Positions 18,301 through 21,104 of a stretch of 21,104 bases of DNA are shown here, one piece after another; positions within the stretch are counted from its first letter, which is position 1, and every line of letters begins with the position of its first letter. Source of the stretch: Epichloe hybrida (lineage: Eukaryota; Ascomycota; Sordariomycetes; Hypocreales; Clavicipitaceae); NCBI GenBank assembly GCA_019022495.1, contig JAFEKR010000142.1:1-21104 (forward strand), read 5' to 3'. The translations under genes and the position numbers were made by a program. Under the pieces are notes generated by a model. The model was not told the origin of the DNA and did not search any database. It worked only from the letters and a program-made list of their open reading frames with translations.

Positions 18301-20616
18301 GAGTATCTCGCCCCCATCTGGCTTTTTCTTGTTGACACCGTTAATCGCTACGGAGTCCTCGATGGATGTGTCGGCGGCAAGGTTTTCTCTCCCCTCGTGG
18401 CCGTTGGTTAAGGGTTGCTGTGTCGTTGTGATGTATTTTTCGTCCTTGTTCTGGAGAGTAGCATTCGCTTCATGATCAATGCTAGCAACTGCAGCTACTG
18501 CATGAGTCTCGTCAATAGCGTCTTCTATTACAGTGTCTGCATTCCTGTGTTCTGTGATGCTCGTGTCGGGTTCGTCAATAGCCTCCCGCTTTATTTGCTT
18601 GAGCTCTGATTTGTCAAAGAACAAACCAAGAAGACCACCAGTTTCAATGTCGTCTGATTCATCATCAGCCTCATCGTCACCAAGTCCGTCGCCGTCCTCA
18701 TCGTCGCTGTTCATGTCGCTTGAGGACATGTCATCATCCATGTCCACTGATTCGTCGCTTGTTTCTCCACCACCAGCAGTAGCGTCGACCCCTATATCAC
18801 TTGCGTCAACATTGATATTTGTCCGTGGGTTGAGCCCTGAGTTGAGGTCTGAGTTGAGGTCCGGAAGATGAGCGTATTTGGCCATCAACTCTTCTTGTGT
18901 CAGACCTTCGTCTGCAATACCCTTTGCATCGCCCTCGCCACCATCGTCCTCATCGTCTTCGTCCGAGCTTGACATGTTATCGCTATCGAGCTCATCACCA
19001 CCATCACTGTCAGCATCACTGTCAGCATCACTGGCGTCAGATGCCAGATTCGTTCCATCAATTTCATCTTCGGTGGCTGCGCTGACGCTCAGATCATCAG
19101 ACCCACCATCATCGTCATCGTCATCGTCATCATCATCGTCAATACCATCCCCGTCTTCGTCTGACGGTTGTTCTGAGTCGAGCCCGCTCCTTCGAGCTTG
19201 CAGCTTCTGTTCAGACAAGTTGACTGCCTCATTGAGAGCTGCCTTGACTCGCTTCTGTTCTTCTGCCTCCCACTGCTCTAGACGTTGGCGATTGACATGG
19301 GCTCGAACATTCTCCCAAAGGCCGAACACGGCGCGAGTAACAAGTCGATAACGTATTATCCATTTCTCTCTGGTTTCTGCTTCCAATTGCTCTGCAGATT
19401 TAGGCTGCCTGCGCATCCATTCGTCCCGACACGCCTCAGCGAGCTTCTTTGCTGCAGCACGATGCCGTTGTTGCTCTGCCAGTAGAAGTTTACGAAAGTT
19501 GGCCATGGCCTTGACCAAGTGATCTTGCCGAGCCCATTGTCTGGGTACTTCCTCCTCGCCCTCGGGAGCAAAGAGGGAACACCGTCCAATGGAAAGAATC
19601 CCTCCGTGTTCAACCTCTTGTTCGATCCGCATTATCATGCGGGCCTCCCGATGGGCGATTTCATCAGTAAAGACAGGACCATCCTCTGATGCGAAGAGTC
19701 CACCATCCTCCACTGCAATGGTCCCAGCTCTGGTCCAGAAATCATCAAAATCGCTACCAATTTTGGCTCGCTTGCGGACTTGATGCGGATGAACCAAAGG
19801 AATGATGTCAGAGCAACCGATGCGTAACTTTGTTAGAGGCGACTGCACGCTGTCATCTTGTGATATGTACGTTGAATCGTAATCAAGTGTTTCGGAGTGT
19901 GCGTCTGGCGCTGCCTCCCAGCGGGATGAGCGTCGAGTTCTTGTAGATTGCCTGGTGGGCTGAGAGGATGGAGATGGCGTACGGCGGCGTAGAGTTCGCG
20001 GGGTGCTTCTCGGGACAGAAGGTGCAGGATGAGGTTTTCTTGTGGCTGACTTCGCCGTGGGCGTTTCTTTCTTGACGGATACCGGCTTGCTGCTCGGGAT
20101 TTTGTTCGGCGTCGTGCTAGGCTTCTTCGCTTGTGACGATGAGCTCTTGGCTCCTAGGGCCCCTCGTGTCAATCGTTTCGTGCTTGGTGGCTGCAGTTCG
20201 AGTGGCAACGCGTTGATTCGACCCGACTTGCGGCGGCCATTTTCTTGAAATCTGGTAGGGCCATCGGCAACGATCTTTTTCCAAGGAGGGGATATAGGCT
20301 TATGTTTTCGCGCCGAGGACGGTGTCGAAGGAGGAGTGCTGTCCTGCGTACGACGCCTCTTGGCAGGTCGCTCGTCTTGTGCTCCATGATCGAGGTTGTC
20401 ACCATTTGTTTGCATCGGCACATGGCCGTTTGTATGCAGCGGCGCGTCTGTAGCGGCTTGCGCATCCGCTTCCGATGCATCCAAAATGTCGTCTGCTATG
20501 GTCTGGGTGGATGCCACGTCATTTTGATGCGGAATTGCTGTCGCGATGATTGTTTCGTGGTTCTGGGATTCCTCGATGGCCACATGGTTGTTGGGAGACG
20601 CGGTCTCGGGCATCAT
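15319..20616 (-). CDS. SWR1: SWR1-type chromatin remodelling ATPase
   Basis: This is the catalytic subunit of the SWR1 complex, which uses ATP to replace H2A-H2B with H2A.Z-H2B in nucleosomes. It is a single exon of 1765 aa from ATG 20616 (MMPETASPNN); the longer frame to 20736 starts with GTG. In order: a disordered N-terminus with a basic PAKRRR patch; an HSA-like helical region near 320-440 (HLVKAMANFRKLLLAEQQ, CRDEWMRR); a very acidic region at about 490-660 with a D12 run; SNF2 ATPase lobe 1 with DEMGLGKT (about 909), LDEAHNIKN (about 1009) and GTPLQNNLTELW; the long insertion characteristic of INO80/SWR1 enzymes (about 1190-1440) that binds Rvb1/Rvb2; lobe 2 with LRLDGATKVEQRQ, STRSGGLGINLTGAD and CHRIGQTRDVHIYR; and a lysine-rich end (DKKKSKKKGRDTRKR). 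All catalytic motifs are intact. Length fits filamentous-fungal Swr1. Confidence 0.95.
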   Translation of the reverse strand: MMPETASPNNHVAIEESQNHETIIATAIPHQNDVASTQTIADDILDASEADAQAATDAPLHTNGHVPMQTNGDNLDHGAQDERPAKRRRTQDSTPPSTPSSARKHKPISPPWKKIVADGPTRFQENGRRKSGRINALPLELQPPSTKRLTRGALGAKSSSSQAKKPSTTPNKIPSSKPVSVKKETPTAKSATRKPHPAPSVPRSTPRTLRRRTPSPSSQPTRQSTRTRRSSRWEAAPDAHSETLDYDSTYISQDDSVQSPLTKLRIGCSDIIPLVHPHQVRKRAKIGSDFDDFWTRAGTIAVEDGGLFASEDGPVFTDEIAHREARMIMRIEQEVEHGGILSIGRCSLFAPEGEEEVPRQWARQDHLVKAMANFRKLLLAEQQRHRAAAKKLAEACRDEWMRRQPKSAEQLEAETREKWIIRYRLVTRAVFGLWENVRAHVNRQRLEQWEAEEQKRVKAALNEAVNLSEQKLQARRSGLDSEQPSDEDGDGIDDDDDDDDDDDGGSDDLSVSAATEDEIDGTNLASDASDADSDADSDGGDELDSDNMSSSDEDDEDDGGEGDAKGIADEGLTQEELMAKYAHLPDLNSDLNSGLNPRTNINVDASDIGVDATAGGGETSDESVDMDDDMSSSDMNSDDEDGDGLGDDEADDESDDIETGGLLGLFFDKSELKQIKREAIDEPDTSITEHRNADTVIEDAIDETHAVAAVASIDHEANATLQNKDEKYITTTQQPLTNGHEGRENLAADTSIEDSVAINGVNKKKPDGGEILVEKDVKNKSSGLLNGDLSIPKSHGDRTSRSPFGEENAGKEPHTSNPETASATSATSPRRSHSPPRSEDNLSDVEMQASSELVSTKQSSSGADTPHSYSSPHKTEIPFLLRGNLREYQHDGLDWLAGLYANNTNGILADEMGLGKTIQTIALLAHLACHHHVWGPHLVVVPTSVMLNWEMEFKKWCPGFKILAYYGSQEERKRKRQGWNNDDIWNVCITSYQLVLQDQQVFKRRRWHFMVLDEAHNIKNFKSQRWQTLLGFNTRARLLLTGTPLQNNLTELWSLLFFLMPAENGVGGFADLQEFQDWFHRPESQILESGRDQMDEEARAIISKLHKVLRPYLLRRLKADVEKQMPAKYEHVEFCRLSKRQRELYDGFLSRSETKDTLSSGNYLSIINCLMQLRKVCNHPDLFIDRPIMTSFRMSRSIASEYKFTEQRLRSLLGDAPMSTVNLGFLNLIPTQHEPLSSVVAERVAQLSSHRPLMDLREAQRSRAQAAYTILDPSSVESSISYLESASRWGRFEELQHCVYLNALRRQQRPIYGKNVIDLVSIDAYKRPCRPKPRLPQKLMSWLEGDLASIRALIPTLVERAENLKSTISKFSCVTPRVVTRDLEEVLLGRRAVQAFTDEDLKLSAPVRWAPFLPKQSPADPWHEARMTHSIQFPDRQLLQYDCGKLQVLDKLLRKLQSGGHRALIFTQMTKVLDILEQFLNIHGHKYLRLDGATKVEQRQILTDRFNNDPRILCFILSTRSGGLGINLTGADTVIFYDQDWNPAMDKQCQDRCHRIGQTRDVHIYRLVSEHTIEANILRKASQKQMLDDVVIQEGEFTTDYFNRVSARDALEDKVDFTSEGVAAADAALDRVLGGPDTSRDQRTVGRALEQAEDREDVAAARIAEREIQADDADFTEKAGGPASGTSTTRQGTPAGKSVLGGDLDMEETPPVDDGEYECNAWGERMGNIDQYMLDVMTEELKYTKLELPKDKKKSKKKGRDTRKR
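19105..19140 (-). repeat. GAT/GAC run encoding polyaspartate in SWR1
   Basis: A trinucleotide run of Asp codons encodes 12 consecutive aspartates in the acidic region of SWR1. Nearby at about 19006-19035 a 12-base unit (ACTGTCAGCATC on the plus strand) is repeated, giving the DADSDADSD pattern. Such acidic tracts in remodellers often bind histones; here that is inferred from charge only. Confidence 0.8.
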
Positions 20617-21050
20617 GGCAACGTAGAGCCCGGAAACGCAAGTAGGCGTGAGCTCAGCGAGGCCAGCATTTGAAGGGTAGAAATTATAGTCTACGGATGC
20701 GTAGCGTCTCAGCGGATATTCATACAGGTTTTGCACATGATCAGAGACCTGTGGCGCGAGCTGCGGCAGAATTCGTGAGCAAATGCCGGCTTCCTAGCAA
20801 AACTTTTGAGATGGGGAGAAAATGGAAACGCGGATGACATGGTTGCGCTCAACTTTCCCTTTCGCCAGTCACAAAGCACCTTGTTGGCTTGGCTGTGTTG
20901 TCATAGCCACAGCTGATTTATTTTCCTCCCCATTGTCTGCCAACCCTGCCACTTGCTTCCTGGCTCAGACCCACTTTATCTTCAGAAGAAGCTGGCCTTA
21001 GTCATCATCTAATAGTGCGCGAATCAACGTTTGTATTTTCAATGTGCGAT
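20617..21050. promoter_or_regulatory. SWR1 upstream region
   Basis: 434 bases lie upstream of the SWR1 ATG. The frame upstream of that ATG stays open to 20736 without another ATG. If the plus-strand frame at 21051 is real, this is a divergent promoter. No TATA box stands out. Confidence 0.5.
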
Positions 21051-21104
21051 ATGTCGCCTCAGGCATCAACAGCAGCATCGAACGCTGGCCAGCCGATTCG
21101 AGCA
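21051..21104 (+). CDS. Possible start of a divergent gene (partial)
   Basis: An ATG at 21051 opens a frame running to the window edge: MSPQASTAASNAGQPIRA (18 codons). An in-frame ATG at 21042 would add three residues. The Ser/Ala/Gln composition resembles a fungal N-terminus, and the position, divergent from SWR1, fits. It is too short to name, and chance is quite possible. Confidence 0.35.
   Translation, partial: MSPQASTAASNAGQPIRA

Noticed and set aside
18878..19351. Ser-rich plus-strand frame of 157 aa
   Set aside because: It is the complement of the acidic Asp/Glu/Ser codon-biased region of SWR1. Poly-Ser and poly-Ser/Pro arise from reading Asp codon runs backwards.
1..21104. Secondary-metabolite cluster, CRISPR array, prophage or defence system
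   Set aside because: All recognisable genes are conserved eukaryotic housekeeping or signalling genes. No core biosynthetic enzymes, spaced direct repeats or phage genes are seen.

Overview
The window is nuclear DNA from a filamentous ascomycete, probably a Sordariomycete and possibly Hypocreales. Genes are split by short GT-AG introns (about 51-140 nt) with GTANGT-type donors and CTRAC-type branch sites. The recognisable products are conserved fungal housekeeping proteins, and intergenic stretches are a few hundred bases. There is no sign of a prophage, CRISPR array, transposon or secondary-metabolite cluster. All gene models were assembled by hand from splice signals and protein continuity. 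Family names come from recognising motifs, not from database searches.

Left part: the window opens in the last exons of an MFS sugar transporter (+, to 374). Next is a divergent SRPK-type protein kinase (+, about 840-2295) that carries an apparent frameshift near its 3' end. A small hypothetical protein with an internal repeat follows (-, 2689-2946), then about 700 bases without a convincing gene.

Middle part: a seven-exon gene for the auxiliary subunit of NatB N-terminal acetyltransferase, Mdm20/Naa25 (-, 3649-7066), is followed by a four-exon twin-CX9C gene for Cox23 (-, 7626-8082) and the beta subunit of geranylgeranyltransferase I, Cdc43 (-, 8339-9840). Cdc43 shares a 316-bp divergent upstream region with the Ilm1-family membrane protein gene (+, 10157-10936).

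Right part: a large CAMK-like Ser/Thr kinase with a long low-complexity tail (-, 11546-14550), then the single-exon SWR1 chromatin remodeller (-, 15319-20616). The last 54 bases may hold the first codons of a divergent gene.

The genes do not form a pathway. They cover protein acetylation, prenylation, mitochondrial assembly, phosphorylation and H2A.Z deposition, as expected for ordinary fungal gene order. The best leads for a second look are the frameshifted kinase, an 82-nt pure purine/pyrimidine intron tract in MDM20, homopolymers and microsatellites gathered in introns, the repeat-bearing small protein, and a CxxC-x8-CxxC motif in the NatB subunit. I did not find a convincing new biological system.
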